From CAVVGZ01 sp963747965 (GTDB taxonomy: Bacteria > Chloroflexota > Anaerolineae > Anaerolineales > Anaerolineaceae), in the NCBI GenBank assembly GCA_963747965.1, contig CAVVGZ010000009.1, forward strand, positions 38,407 to 102,406: DNA of 64,000 bases. Direction: 5' to 3'. The number at the start of each line of letters is the position of its first letter. Positions within the stretch are counted from its first letter, which is position 1. The notes beneath the pieces are model-generated. The model did not search any database. It worked only from the letters and a program-made list of their open reading frames with translations, and had not been told where the DNA came from. Positions 17,530 to 27,017 of this stretch are shown here, one piece after another. Both the position numbers and the translations under genes were made by a program.

Positions 17530-18510
17530 TCATTCATCTGAATCATTTTGAGGAAAAAATTGGCGGCTGCCCACCAGGGCTTTCAACAAGTCTTTCCTTT
17601 TTAATGCACGTTTTCGATCAATTTCTACTGTCCCCGCTTTATCATCTGCCAACTTTCTTAAAGCCTCAATCCACACCCCGCTGCTAACCGGATAATGCCC
17701 TACCCTCCATCGTTCTACATAGATTGGAAGATCGGGAACGTTCGTAATTTTTTCCTGCGTAATTATTTTACTGATCCCGTGGGATTCAACCTTAATCTCC
17801 ACCGTTTCTTGTTCTGGTTTTATCGGGCAAACCTGCATACATGCACCGCATTTAATGCAGAAATAATCCGCCAGTACTAATTGTCCTGAATCATCCAGGT
17901 GCAGGGCTCGCGTCGGGCAAATCTCTGCGCATGCCCGGCATCCAGGTTCACATTTTTCCTTTTGCAGGGTTATGCTTCCCGCCCATGGTTGTATCACCTG
18001 GAATGCCCCATCTGTAGCCACTTCACACTGCCGGCAGTGAATACATCCGGATTGGTCAACGACCATGGTCTTGGAAATTTCATCAAAAGCGATAACGTTT
18101 GTAGGACAATTGTTGATTACAAAGTCTTTGCGTGACCAGTCAAATGCTTCTGCATTGAATTCAGTCGATTTGATCAACTCCGGAAAAGCCCCAAACGTTG
18201 AAACCGGTATTTCTGGTTTCCCATTAATTGTCATTGTAATCGCATTGGTTGGGCAGGTAATTAAACAAATTCCACACAGGACACAGGTATCCGCATCGAT
18301 GTCAATGGAAGGTTTTTTTTGAATTTTTCCATCAACCAGCAGGCTTTCCTGATGGATTACAGATTCTTTTGGACAAACCAGCGGTCCGATCTGACAGCCA
18401 ACACAGCGGTCCAGATCCCAGGTCATCACATAATGGCGGGTAACCATGGCTCTTTCCAGGATGATGGAATGATCCGTTATCTTTTTTCGAGTTTCTCCTC
18501 TATGGCTCAT
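17530..18510 (-). CDS. polyferredoxin-type 4Fe-4S protein
   Basis: An iron-sulfur electron carrier of 326 residues with at least five cysteine clusters: CVGCQIGPLVC, CVLCGICLITCP, CIHCRQC, CRACAEICP and CIKCGACMQVCP. The plan resembles the polyferredoxins found with Mvh/Vhu hydrogenases. The C-terminal 70 residues lack cysteines and are basic. It starts 9 bases after the hydrogenase large subunit, with AGGAG six bases before the ATG. It is the last gene of the AOR-Hdr-Mvh operon, so it probably passes electrons between the hydrogenase or HdrA and a soluble ferredoxin pool. Third cluster cysteines look incomplete (CIHCRQC without a nearby CP). Confidence 0.85.
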   Translation of the reverse strand: MSHRGETRKKITDHSIILERAMVTRHYVMTWDLDRCVGCQIGPLVCPKESVIHQESLLVDGKIQKKPSIDIDADTCVLCGICLITCPTNAITMTINGKPEIPVSTFGAFPELIKSTEFNAEAFDWSRKDFVINNCPTNVIAFDEISKTMVVDQSGCIHCRQCEVATDGAFQVIQPWAGSITLQKEKCEPGCRACAEICPTRALHLDDSGQLVLADYFCIKCGACMQVCPIKPEQETVEIKVESHGISKIITQEKITNVPDLPIYVERWRVGHYPVSSGVWIEALRKLADDKAGTVEIDRKRALKRKDLLKALVGSRQFFPQNDSDE

Positions 18511-18519
18511 GGTGCACTC

Positions 18520-19995
18520 CTAATCCCGCCGAATTTCCTGAACAAGAATTTTTTGATAATCATATACCCGTACCAGCAACGGGCTTTCACCAATTGCGTG
18601 GGTTGCACAGCCCATGCAGGGATCATAGCTGCGGAAAGCCATCTCAATCCGGTTGAGAATTCCTTCTGTTAAAGGCTGATTGGGTTGGATTAAATCCCTG
18701 GCAGCTTTCTTGATCGACATATCCATTGCCGCATAATTATTGGTAGTCCCAACAATTAAGTTTACTTGTTTCATTAAGCCCTTTTCATCGGTTACATAAT
18801 GATGGGTTAAAGTTCCGCGGGGAGCCTCTACAATTCCCACACCTTCGGTTGGCGTTTGCGTAGGGAGTGTGCGGATCACTGTTCCAAGTATTTCCGGATC
18901 ATCAATTAATTCTAAAGCTCGTTCGCAGGCATAAAGCAGTTCTATCAACCGCGCCCAATGTGTTGCCAGGGTTGAATATACCGGTTTCCCGCCAAGTGTG
19001 GCGAAAAAGCGCTCATATTCGATTTGTGCAAGCGGGGTTGCCATGCCGTCTGAGGCATTGATCCTCCCGAGCGGGCCAGCCTGGTATACACCGCTCTCTG
19101 GACCATCTACCAATCCCTTCCAACCAACCTTTTTTAAGTACGGGAATTTAAGATAAGACCAGGGTTCAATATGTTCAGCAATGACATCCAGGTATTCCTC
19201 AGGGGAATACTTGACAAATTCTTTCCCGGCTGGATCAACAACCCTGACCTTACCATCGTAGAAATTAACCTTATTGTTCTCATCCACCAGTCCCATATAA
19301 TATGTTTTTTGGGAAAAGGTATCACTCAAGATCATATCCATATAGACCTTGTTCTTTAATACGATGTCTTCAAACAGGTTCAGGGTAAATTTGGCAGTTT
19401 CAAGGGATTTCAGGGTGATGTCACGGATTGTCTGCTGTTCCTGGCTGGTGATTGGTTTGCTTACCCCCCCTATTACAGCGCCAACAGAATGGATATACCT
19501 CCCCCCGAGGATGGCAGTGATGGTATGGTTATCCTTCAGGAGCTGCATCACCTGGGACCCAATTTCCCGTCCCACTTTCTTCACAACCCCGATGATGTTA
19601 CGATCCGCTCTGGATGCATCAGGTCCGACAATAAAATCCGGCCCGCCTAAAACATAAAAATGGGTAGCGTGGTCGGCAATAAAGAACGCAGAGTACATTA
19701 ATTCGCGGAGTTTCCTGGCAGTCGGAGGCGGTTCGACATGATATACAGCATCTCCTGCCTTCGCAGCCGCAATATGATGTGCGATTGGGCAGACCCCGCA
19801 GATGCGTTGGGTGATGCGTGGCATTTCCTCTACGGGCCGGTTTTCACAGAATTTTTCAAAACCACGCAGCTCCGGGATGACCATATAGGCATTTTCGAGA
19901 CCACCGGAATCATTCAGGAATAAATCGATCCTGCCGTGACCTTCAAGCCGCGTAATCGGATCTATGGATATCTTTTTATATTGGATGTCTTTCAT
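18520..19995 (-). CDS. mvhA: NiFe hydrogenase large subunit, group 3 Mvh/Frh type
   Basis: Catalytic subunit of a cytoplasmic group 3 NiFe hydrogenase, 491 residues. The N-terminal nickel-binding motif is RICGVCPIAHH (64-74, C66 and C69). The C-terminal motif is DPCMGCATH (458-466, C460 and C463). A 25-residue tail follows H466 and would be removed by a maturation protease, as is usual. All four metal cysteines are Cys, none Sec. Next to the Mvh small subunit, HdrA and MvhD domains, it most likely oxidises H2 (or evolves it) for the bifurcating complex. No maturation genes are in the window. It is 27 bases downstream of the small-subunit gene. Confidence 0.93.
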   Translation of the reverse strand: MKDIQYKKISIDPITRLEGHGRIDLFLNDSGGLENAYMVIPELRGFEKFCENRPVEEMPRITQRICGVCPIAHHIAAAKAGDAVYHVEPPPTARKLRELMYSAFFIADHATHFYVLGGPDFIVGPDASRADRNIIGVVKKVGREIGSQVMQLLKDNHTITAILGGRYIHSVGAVIGGVSKPITSQEQQTIRDITLKSLETAKFTLNLFEDIVLKNKVYMDMILSDTFSQKTYYMGLVDENNKVNFYDGKVRVVDPAGKEFVKYSPEEYLDVIAEHIEPWSYLKFPYLKKVGWKGLVDGPESGVYQAGPLGRINASDGMATPLAQIEYERFFATLGGKPVYSTLATHWARLIELLYACERALELIDDPEILGTVIRTLPTQTPTEGVGIVEAPRGTLTHHYVTDEKGLMKQVNLIVGTTNNYAAMDMSIKKAARDLIQPNQPLTEGILNRIEMAFRSYDPCMGCATHAIGESPLLVRVYDYQKILVQEIRRD

Positions 19996-20022
19996 GGGGT
20001 TTCCATTTAGATTTCTATAACA

Positions 20023-21000
20023 TTAAGAGTTGAACCTGGTATATTTCAATTCATTCAGAATTGAATCTGCAAGGCTGAAGCGGTAAAAAGTACCCACCGG
20101 ATCTACAATCGAGTCCAGGATTTGATTGATTCGGTCAGGATTTTCTGTATCAATGATTGCAGCGATGGCACTCAGAAGTTTTGCCCCCTGATCGACCACA
20201 CCTTCCGGTGCGCCATAGCAGCCACGGCAGGGCATATTTGCATTCAAACAGGGCAGCCCGCAGCCCGCCCGTGTTACTGGTCCACAGCAAATCACACCCT
20301 GGGCCAAAAAACAAACATCCGGGTCCATCAGGACTTCATGCGGACGCTTAAATTCCTTTATGCGGACGTCATTGTTCCCTTTTTTCCGGGGACAGACATC
20401 GCAGGTTGTTTTTTCATCAACTCCGATTACACCAGATTTTTCAGGCAATTCCCCTGCCAGGACCAACTGCAGCACCTTCCAAACCTGATCAGCAACAGGC
20501 GGGCAGCCGGGCATGAAATAATCAACGGGAACGACCTGGGCAAGTGTTCTAACCCGATTGCAAAGTGCAGGGATTTCTATCTCACCTTCTGGAACCCGGG
20601 ATATTTGTTGGGGACGGGTACCCCTGGTCTCATCCAAAGAAGGAGTGGTGTAATACACTCTCTGGATGATCGCCTCGGCATCACACAGATTCACCAGACC
20701 GGGGATTCCTCCGTTATTTGAGCAGGCTCCAAAGGCCACTAGTTTATTGGATTTCTTTCTTAAGAGAAGGGCAAGCTGTTCATTTTCCTGGTTGCAGATT
20801 GCGCCATTAAAAAAACAGATGTCAATCTCCTGGTCCTGCAAGGCTTTGACATCCGAATATTTAAAATCAAGAATAGCCGGCCAGAATAGAATCTCAACCT
20901 GATCTGCAAAATCGATGAGGTTCATCCCCAATTCGGTAATGGTAATTTCACAACCACCACAACTGCCGGCCCAGTAGAAAGCGACTTTATTTTTCTTCAT
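20023..21000 (-). CDS. mvhG: NiFe hydrogenase small subunit, Mvh/Frh type
   Basis: Electron-transfer subunit, 325 residues. The start KVAFYWAGSCGGCEITI is the first proximal-cluster motif; FGACSNNGGIPG and MPGCPP complete it. A cysteine-rich C-terminal part (CDVCPRKKG, ICCGPVTRAGCGLPC, CRGCYGAP) fits the further 4Fe-4S clusters of group 3 enzymes. There is no Tat signal, in agreement with a cytoplasmic enzyme. The ATG directly abuts the stop of the upstream gene, so translation is probably coupled. It pairs with the large subunit that follows and with the MvhD domains upstream. Confidence 0.92.
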   Translation of the reverse strand: MKKNKVAFYWAGSCGGCEITITELGMNLIDFADQVEILFWPAILDFKYSDVKALQDQEIDICFFNGAICNQENEQLALLLRKKSNKLVAFGACSNNGGIPGLVNLCDAEAIIQRVYYTTPSLDETRGTRPQQISRVPEGEIEIPALCNRVRTLAQVVPVDYFMPGCPPVADQVWKVLQLVLAGELPEKSGVIGVDEKTTCDVCPRKKGNNDVRIKEFKRPHEVLMDPDVCFLAQGVICCGPVTRAGCGLPCLNANMPCRGCYGAPEGVVDQGAKLLSAIAAIIDTENPDRINQILDSIVDPVGTFYRFSLADSILNELKYTRFNS

Positions 21001-21957
21001 CTATCTCTCCTTCCGGAGGGGCATTGAATTCAGCATTGCATCAATCTCAGCCCGGATGCGTCCACGATCCTGGGTTCCGATTTGAACAAACCGCAACGGT
21101 TGTCCGGGCATATCCATCTGGCCAAACATGCGGTTGAGGGTTGCCATTTTGCAAGATCCAATCGTCGTGCCGTGCATATAATGGCATTCTCCTGGTTTGC
21201 AGCCACAAACCATGACCCCGTCATAGCCCCGCCCGAGGGCTAATAATGCCATTTGAGGGTCGATGCGGCCTGAGCATGGGATATGAATCACGTTCACAGG
21301 ATCGGGGTAACTCTCCAGGATGGATAAATCGCTTTCCGCCCTGAGGCACCAATCACAAATAAAGATTGCCAGAGATGGTGCTGTATTTGAAGGTATCGAT
21401 TTTATTTGGGAGGTGATTTCGTGATTGCTGACACCATTACGGGCTATTGCACCGGTAGGGCAGGCTGCCACACAGATACCGCAGCCCATACAACGGGTTC
21501 CATCCACCGTCGAAAACCGGTCTGTACTGCCATTGACCCCTTTTTCAAAAAGGGATGGAGCTCCATAAGGACACGCCATCACGCAGATGCCGCACCCCGA
21601 ACACAATCCTTCATCCACATTGACAACTTCCAACGGGGATGAATACCCCGCCTCAACTGCAAGCAGCTTTACTGCTAGAATGAGCTTGGAGATATGTATT
21701 TGCTGCGGGCAGGCTGGATAACAAAGATCACATTGGGAGCACATCCAGGTGGTTGGATCATGGAATGCCTCGGTTTGACTATCCAGCATGACCATTTTTA
21801 GCAGCCGGCGTGGATTATATTCAGCTTCTACTTTTTGCTGGATCATGCATTTGCTGACACACGTGCCGCATGCATAACAGGCATCCAGGTTTTCGCCACC
21901 TGGCATCGCCCTCACTTTATCCGAAAAACGGTTTAGAAATTCGTTATGCGGATTCAT
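21001..21957 (-). CDS. HdrC-ferredoxin-MvhD fusion protein
   Basis: A 318-residue iron-sulfur protein with three parts. Residues about 20-95 resemble HdrC, with clusters CYACGTCVSKC and CSQCDLCYPAC. Next is a two-cluster ferredoxin (CSGCGICVMACP and CMGCGICVAACP). The last 115 residues are an MvhD (FrhD) domain with FICDWC, HIPCSGRIDP and CGCKPGECHYMHG, the 2Fe-2S subunit that links hydrogenase to HdrA. I chose ATG 21957, which has AAGGTGG upstream and overlaps the HdrA stop by 14 bases; a start at 22020 would add 21 residues lying inside HdrA. No HdrB CCG domain is present. Confidence 0.85.
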   Translation of the reverse strand: MNPHNEFLNRFSDKVRAMPGGENLDACYACGTCVSKCMIQQKVEAEYNPRRLLKMVMLDSQTEAFHDPTTWMCSQCDLCYPACPQQIHISKLILAVKLLAVEAGYSSPLEVVNVDEGLCSGCGICVMACPYGAPSLFEKGVNGSTDRFSTVDGTRCMGCGICVAACPTGAIARNGVSNHEITSQIKSIPSNTAPSLAIFICDWCLRAESDLSILESYPDPVNVIHIPCSGRIDPQMALLALGRGYDGVMVCGCKPGECHYMHGTTIGSCKMATLNRMFGQMDMPGQPLRFVQIGTQDRGRIRAEIDAMLNSMPLRKER

Positions 21958-24469
21958 GTTCACCCACCTTACCTGCCATCGCCAATTCAAATTTGCTGGA
22001 AAATTCCATGGCTTGTACAATCTCCGGGAGGGATCTCATCTTGTGGGCGCGCTGTTCCATGGTGGGACTCAACCGGATAATTTCATTTTTTAGATCTTCC
22101 TTGGAGAGACTATTCAACAGCGCTTGCATTTCGTTCAGGGTACGGGCATATTTATCACCTTCTGCCGCACTGATCCACTCAACACGGAATCGTCCGGCAG
22201 TCATCCCTAATTTGCCAAAGAGATGTTCCAATCTTTCTGCACGGGCAGCACCGACCAGCTGCCCGGTAATGTAATGGCAGTCTTGAGGGTGGCAGCCCGA
22301 ATAGAGAACCGCACCAGCACCTAAACGGAAGGCTTCGAAAATAAAATCGGGATCCATTCGGGCGGAACACATCACCCGCAAACCACGTTCATTGGATGAA
22401 TATTCAAAATGACTGGTACCAGCCAGGTCAGCCCCACCATAGGAGCACCAGTGGCAGCGAAACGCCAGGATTTTTTCTTCGGGTTTTTCTGCAAGCAGCG
22501 CATGCAGCTGGGCAAGGATCTGGGCATCTGTATAATGCAGCTGGGTAATGGCGTTATGCGGGCATTCCGCCACACAACCCCCGCACCCATGGCATTTCGC
22601 AGTGATAACATGCGCAGGTCTCCCGGTCTCCAATTCGATGGCACCATATGGACAGGAGCGGAAACATAAACCACATTTTTTTCCGTCAGCGCTGACACAG
22701 CGTTCAGCCCATACGAAGGCAACTGTTGGTTCTATCTCCCATTCATCCGAATGGAGAATACGGCCTGCCCGGGAAGCTGCCGCCGAGCCCTGGGCGACAC
22801 TTGCGGGAATATCTTTTACACCCTGGCATGCCCCGGCAAAAAATATGCCGTCAGTTGGGCTGTCCATGGGACGCAGCTTGGGGTGATACTCCATAAACCA
22901 TCCGCCAGGGCTCTGAGCAACATTTAATACCGAGCTCATTGTATCCACATCAGGTTGGGGTACAGCGGCCTGGTTAAGCATCACCATATCATATTCCCGC
23001 TCGATGACATTCCCTAGAGCAATATCCTCTGAAGAGACGAAAAGGTTGTGTGTCTCGGGGTCTTCGGTAATCAAACCCGGTCTTCCCTGGATGAACTTTA
23101 TCCCCATCTTCCGCGCTCGATCGTAAAATTCTTCATAGCCTTTCGAAGGGGTACGGATATCCATATAGTAAACCGTAATATCCGCATCCGGATACATTTG
23201 TTTCAACAGGACGGCGTTTTTTATGGAGTACATGCAGCAAAAGTTACTGCAACCGGGATTGTATCTTTTATCACGCGAACCAACACAATTGATAAAAGCT
23301 ATCTGTTTTGGGTTGGTGGAATCACTTGGACGAATCAGGTTTCCATGGGTAGGTCCAGCAGAATTATTTAGCCGTTCCATCTCCATACTGGTGATTACAT
23401 TGGGGAACCGGCCATAACCGTATTCTTCCATCACGCTGGGATCAAAATGATTAAATCCGGTCGCAACAACAACCGCTCCAATCTCTTCCCATACCAGTTT
23501 ATCTTCCATGGAGAAATCGATCGCATTGAGACTGCCACAGGCATCCACACATTTGTAACAGTGGATACAGGCATCCATATCAATATTGTATATTAGTGGA
23601 ACAGATTGGCTCATGGGGACATAAGCCGCTTTGCGGGGTGCGAGGTTCATCTCAAAATAATTAGGAACCTCAATTGGGCATGCAGTGGCACATTCGCCGC
23701 ATCCGTTACAGCGATCTGCGATAACATATTTAGATTTTTCACGGAGAAGGATATTGAAATTTCCAACAAATCCATCTACACGCTCAACTTCTGTGAAAGT
23801 CCGTATATCAATATTGGGGTGACGCGCCGCGTCAACCATCTTGGGGGCAAGAATTCATATACTGCAGTCCATGGTAGGGAAGGTTTTGTTGAGTTGAGCC
23901 ATCACCCCGCCAATGGTAGGTTCCTTTTCCACAAGGATGGTTTTTATTCCCTGATCAGCCAGATCAAGGGCGCAGCTAATTCCCGCCACTCCGCCGCCAA
24001 TCACCATTGCCTTATTTGTTACCGGCACCTTGATCATTTCCAACGGCTGGAGAAAGCTTGCCTTGGCGACTGCAGCAGCTGTAAGATCTTTTGCCTTTCT
24101 CAAAGCGCCCTCAGGATCATGACCATGGGCCCAGGTGCATTGTTCACGTATGTTTGCCATCTCCATTAAGAATGGATTTAGCCCTGCCTCCTCAACAGCA
24201 GCACGGAAAGTGGGTTCATGCATCCTGACCGAGCAGGCTGAAACAACCACCCGGTTCAAATTATGCTTCTTGATTTCCTCTTTTATCAGGCGCTGCCCGC
24301 TGTCAGCACAGGCGTAGAGGGTATCCATTGCCCGGACTACTCCCGGTAAACCGGAAGCGTACTCTGCCACTGTCTTCGGATCAATTACACCTGCAATATT
24401 GGAGCCGCAATGGCATATGTAAACGCCAATGCGGAGTTCTTCATTTTCATTCCTTAGATTCGCTTGCAC
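21944..24469 (-). CDS. hdrA: selenocysteine-containing HdrA fused to MvhD
   Basis: Read through an in-frame TGA (23857-23855) this is one 841-residue protein. Order: HdrA N-terminal domain (GVYICHCGSNI); FAD-binding Rossmann fold (AMVIGGGVAGISCALDLAD); the motif PTMDCSI-U-ILAPKM with U at 205; an inserted ferredoxin (CNGCGECATACP, CIHCYKCVDAC); the flavin domain with CVGSR and CSNFCCMY; a C-terminal ferredoxin (CGLCFRSCP, CHGCGGCVAECP); and an MvhD domain (FRCHWCSYGG, CHPQDCHYITG). HdrA is the flavin-based bifurcating subunit. HdrA proteins with Cys or Sec at this place are known. The frame is exact on both sides of the TGA. GTG 24469 follows AGGAGG at ideal spacing. If the TGA were a real stop, the product would be a useless 204-residue fragment. 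Confidence 0.88.
23820..23857 (-). promoter_or_regulatory. selenocysteine UGA codon and bacterial SECIS hairpin
   Basis: The TGA is at 23857-23855. Downstream on the minus strand, bases 23834-23820 form a perfect 6-bp stem, TGACGC / GCGTCA, around the loop GGC. The loop begins about 26 bases after the TGA and has G in its first positions, which fits the bacterial SECIS pattern bound by SelB. Two more GC pairs are possible below a mismatch. SelB and tRNA-Sec genes are not in the window. Confidence 0.72.
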
Positions 24470-24502
24470 AGATCTCCTCCTCACAATCAATCAACCAGTA
24501 AA

Positions 24503-25000
24503 CTATGAACGTGGACCAACAACCTCTTCGATAACCAGCTTTCGGCGGGCTTTCTGTGCCCTTTGGTCAGATGTGACCAATTCCAACGCGTCCTTCGGGC
24601 AATACTTCACACATTGCGGTCCTTCTTCAATATCCTCACAATGATCACAAATCTCTGCCAGACGGCTTAGTGGGTTGATTGAAATTGCACCAAAATCACA
24701 GGCTTCGATACACCATGCACAGCCATCACATTTATTGTCCTCAACTCGTATCCTGCCAGTGAGGTCATCCTGTCTCAAGGCGGATCGTGTGCAGGCAATA
24801 ATACAAGGGGCATTTTCGCAGGTACGGCAGGCCACGGCCGTGATGAGAATCTCATGCGCTCTTACCACCCGGATTCGGGATCGATACGTGTTGAACTCTC
24901 CTGTTTTTGTATAGGAGCATACATACTCACAAACCTGGCAGCCAATACATTTCTCAGGATCACATGCAATATATTTATATTTGGATGTTGTTGTCGCCAT
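24503..25000 (-). CDS. four-cluster 4Fe-4S ferredoxin subunit (HycB/DmsB-like)
   Basis: A 165-residue electron-transfer subunit with four cysteine groups: CIGCQVCEYVC, CRTCENAPCIIAC, CDGCAWCIEAC and CDHCEDIEEGPQCVKYC. This is the pattern of DmsB/HycB-type subunits and of BamC-type partners of AOR enzymes. It starts 16 bases after the AOR gene with GAGGA upstream and precedes HdrA by 33 bases. It probably carries electrons between the AOR-type active site and HdrA. No signal peptide, so cytoplasmic. Confidence 0.9.
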   Translation of the reverse strand: MATTTSKYKYIACDPEKCIGCQVCEYVCSYTKTGEFNTYRSRIRVVRAHEILITAVACRTCENAPCIIACTRSALRQDDLTGRIRVEDNKCDGCAWCIEACDFGAISINPLSRLAEICDHCEDIEEGPQCVKYCPKDALELVTSDQRAQKARRKLVIEEVVGPRS

Positions 25001-25016
25001 TTGTTATCCTCGTCCT

Positions 25017-26924
25017 TTACACACCAATCTCTGCCGCAATATCTTCCATCTCGAGATCAGCCAGCAGCTGTTTCGGAAGCTTACCCTCAAATGTCCAGCC
25101 TTTAGCCATATAGTATATTTTCTTAAGGTACTTTAATTCCTCTTCAGTTACAAAAGTATTGGCGGAAGCGCCCTCTTTGAAACCCTCATTTTTCCAGCGA
25201 TACGGGAGTTGGTCATCCTTCTCTGTCCAACCCTCCCGGATATTAAAAGCCTTTTTTATTGTATGCGCATGGATGCCAATTTTCTCAACATCATCATAGC
25301 CATAGTTCCACCCGGTAGTGGCATTTATTAATTTGGCAATGGCAGGCCAGGCTCCCACCCGGTCAGCATTTCCTGTAAAACTGCGGCGGATGAACTTGCA
25401 CAGCGGCAGCGTATCATAAACAGCTGCATATACTTCCGTGCTGTTAGCAACCTTGCCCCGGTTTTCATCAACTGTAAAACGGTCTACTTTTATATTCAGA
25501 TCAGGATCAGAACCTTTTATATCCGGATCGTAAGCAGCTGAACGATTATGGCAGCCGCCGCGTGTTCCCGCTGCCAATCCTAAAGCAAATGTCTTCAAGG
25601 CTCTTGCGTCATATCCGGGACTTTCCAGTCCTTTGATATGCATTGCCCATTTATTTGTATCAGTTCCGCGCTGCTCATCAATTATTTTCGATGCCCTGCG
25701 GACCCCAAGCGCAAGTAAATCACCAATTCCTTCCCGGTTAACCATCATTTCCGCAAGAGTTACAGCTTCCTCTTCCCTGCCGAAGTATGGTTCAAATCCG
25801 TCAGGATATTTCTTGCATGCAAAATCTTCCTTTTTAAAGATGCCGCGTTCAAAAGTCTCCATGGTCCAGGCAATGGTAACCCCCATACTCATCGCATCCA
25901 ATCCATGCTCATCCGCAACATCTACTAACTTTATCACCCCTTTCAAATCACCAATACCAAGGTTCGAGCCAACCGCCTGTAAGCTTTCATACTCAATTCC
26001 AGTCATCGACCCGGCAAATGGACCATCCTGGACGAGTGACATTTGTTCACAGGCAATAGGGCATTGCGCACAGGCAATCGTCTTTACTTTATATGTCTCA
26101 TGGAGGGTTTCACCGCTTATGGCTTCGGCATTCTCAAATACCCCTTGCTGGTAATTTCGTGTTGGCAGCAATCCTAATTTATTCATATTCAATACATTGG
26201 TGGATGTTCCAAGAATGCGGTATTTGGAGGTGTCTGGACCTTGAGCAGATTGGATGATATCGTAGGACATCTGCATCAGGGTTTTTGGATCTGCAACTGA
26301 AACCCCGTTTGTACCCCTTACCGAAAGCGCTTTGAGCTTTTTTGAGCCCCAAACTGCACCATGACCCGTCCTCCCAGCCTGACGGCCATCATTGGTTACA
26401 CAAGCAAAAAGTACCTGGTTTTCTCCACCCAGGCCGATTGTTGCAGACCGTACCTGGTCATCTCCCAATTCATCCCGGATGGCTTCTTCCGTCTCGAAAT
26501 TAGTTTTGCCTAATAAGTGGTCTGCATTTCTGAATTCAACACGTTGATCATCTACAAATACATTTACCCAATCATTGCTGGCTTCATGGATAACAATTCC
26601 ATCCCAACGAGAACGTTTTAATGCAATCGAAAACCAGCTTCCCGACAGGCTGTCCCCGATGAATCCGGTTAATGGTGATTTGGAAGCCATACCAAATTTT
26701 CCCCCCACCGGAACAGGTGTCCCTGCGAAAATGCCATTTGCGATACAAATTGGATTTCCTGGCGAAAGGGCATCGCAGCCTACTTCAATGTTTTCCCAGC
26801 ATAACCGGGTTGCCATGGAAACTCCACCGATATAGGTTTTATACCAGGTTTCTGGTTTTGTTTCCGACCAATACTTCCTGCTTTTCAGGTCAATGTGAAG
26901 GATTTTACCGCTATAGCCGTGCAT
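25017..26924 (-). CDS. aldehyde:ferredoxin oxidoreductase family tungsten enzyme
   Basis: A 635-residue member of the AOR family, which uses a bis-pterin W (or Mo) cofactor. The N-terminal domain has GGKFGMASKSPLTGF, a pterin-binding stretch. The 4Fe-4S ligands are C285, C288 and C292 (CAQCPIAC) with C509 (LPLCKF). The segment GLESPGYDARALK is also typical. I chose ATG 26924 because GGAGG lies 10 bases upstream; the TTG at 26933 is too close to it. Linked to a ferredoxin and HdrA, it resembles BamB-type and other Hdr-coupled AORs more than stand-alone AOR. The substrate (aldehyde, carboxylate or an acyl-CoA) cannot be read from the sequence. Confidence 0.9.
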   Translation of the reverse strand: MHGYSGKILHIDLKSRKYWSETKPETWYKTYIGGVSMATRLCWENIEVGCDALSPGNPICIANGIFAGTPVPVGGKFGMASKSPLTGFIGDSLSGSWFSIALKRSRWDGIVIHEASNDWVNVFVDDQRVEFRNADHLLGKTNFETEEAIRDELGDDQVRSATIGLGGENQVLFACVTNDGRQAGRTGHGAVWGSKKLKALSVRGTNGVSVADPKTLMQMSYDIIQSAQGPDTSKYRILGTSTNVLNMNKLGLLPTRNYQQGVFENAEAISGETLHETYKVKTIACAQCPIACEQMSLVQDGPFAGSMTGIEYESLQAVGSNLGIGDLKGVIKLVDVADEHGLDAMSMGVTIAWTMETFERGIFKKEDFACKKYPDGFEPYFGREEEAVTLAEMMVNREGIGDLLALGVRRASKIIDEQRGTDTNKWAMHIKGLESPGYDARALKTFALGLAAGTRGGCHNRSAAYDPDIKGSDPDLNIKVDRFTVDENRGKVANSTEVYAAVYDTLPLCKFIRRSFTGNADRVGAWPAIAKLINATTGWNYGYDDVEKIGIHAHTIKKAFNIREGWTEKDDQLPYRWKNEGFKEGASANTFVTEEELKYLKKIYYMAKGWTFEGKLPKQLLADLEMEDIAAEIGV

Positions 26925-27017
26925 AACGTACAAACCTCCTTTAATATGTGTTTCGTTTTGGATATAGAATTCTTTCTAGATAACATATTTTGGATGGCAT
27001 TGGATTTCAATCCAGGG

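Noticed and set aside
20122..20721. A 199-residue plus-strand open frame.
   Set aside because: It is the antisense shadow of the hydrogenase small subunit gene, which has all its family motifs.
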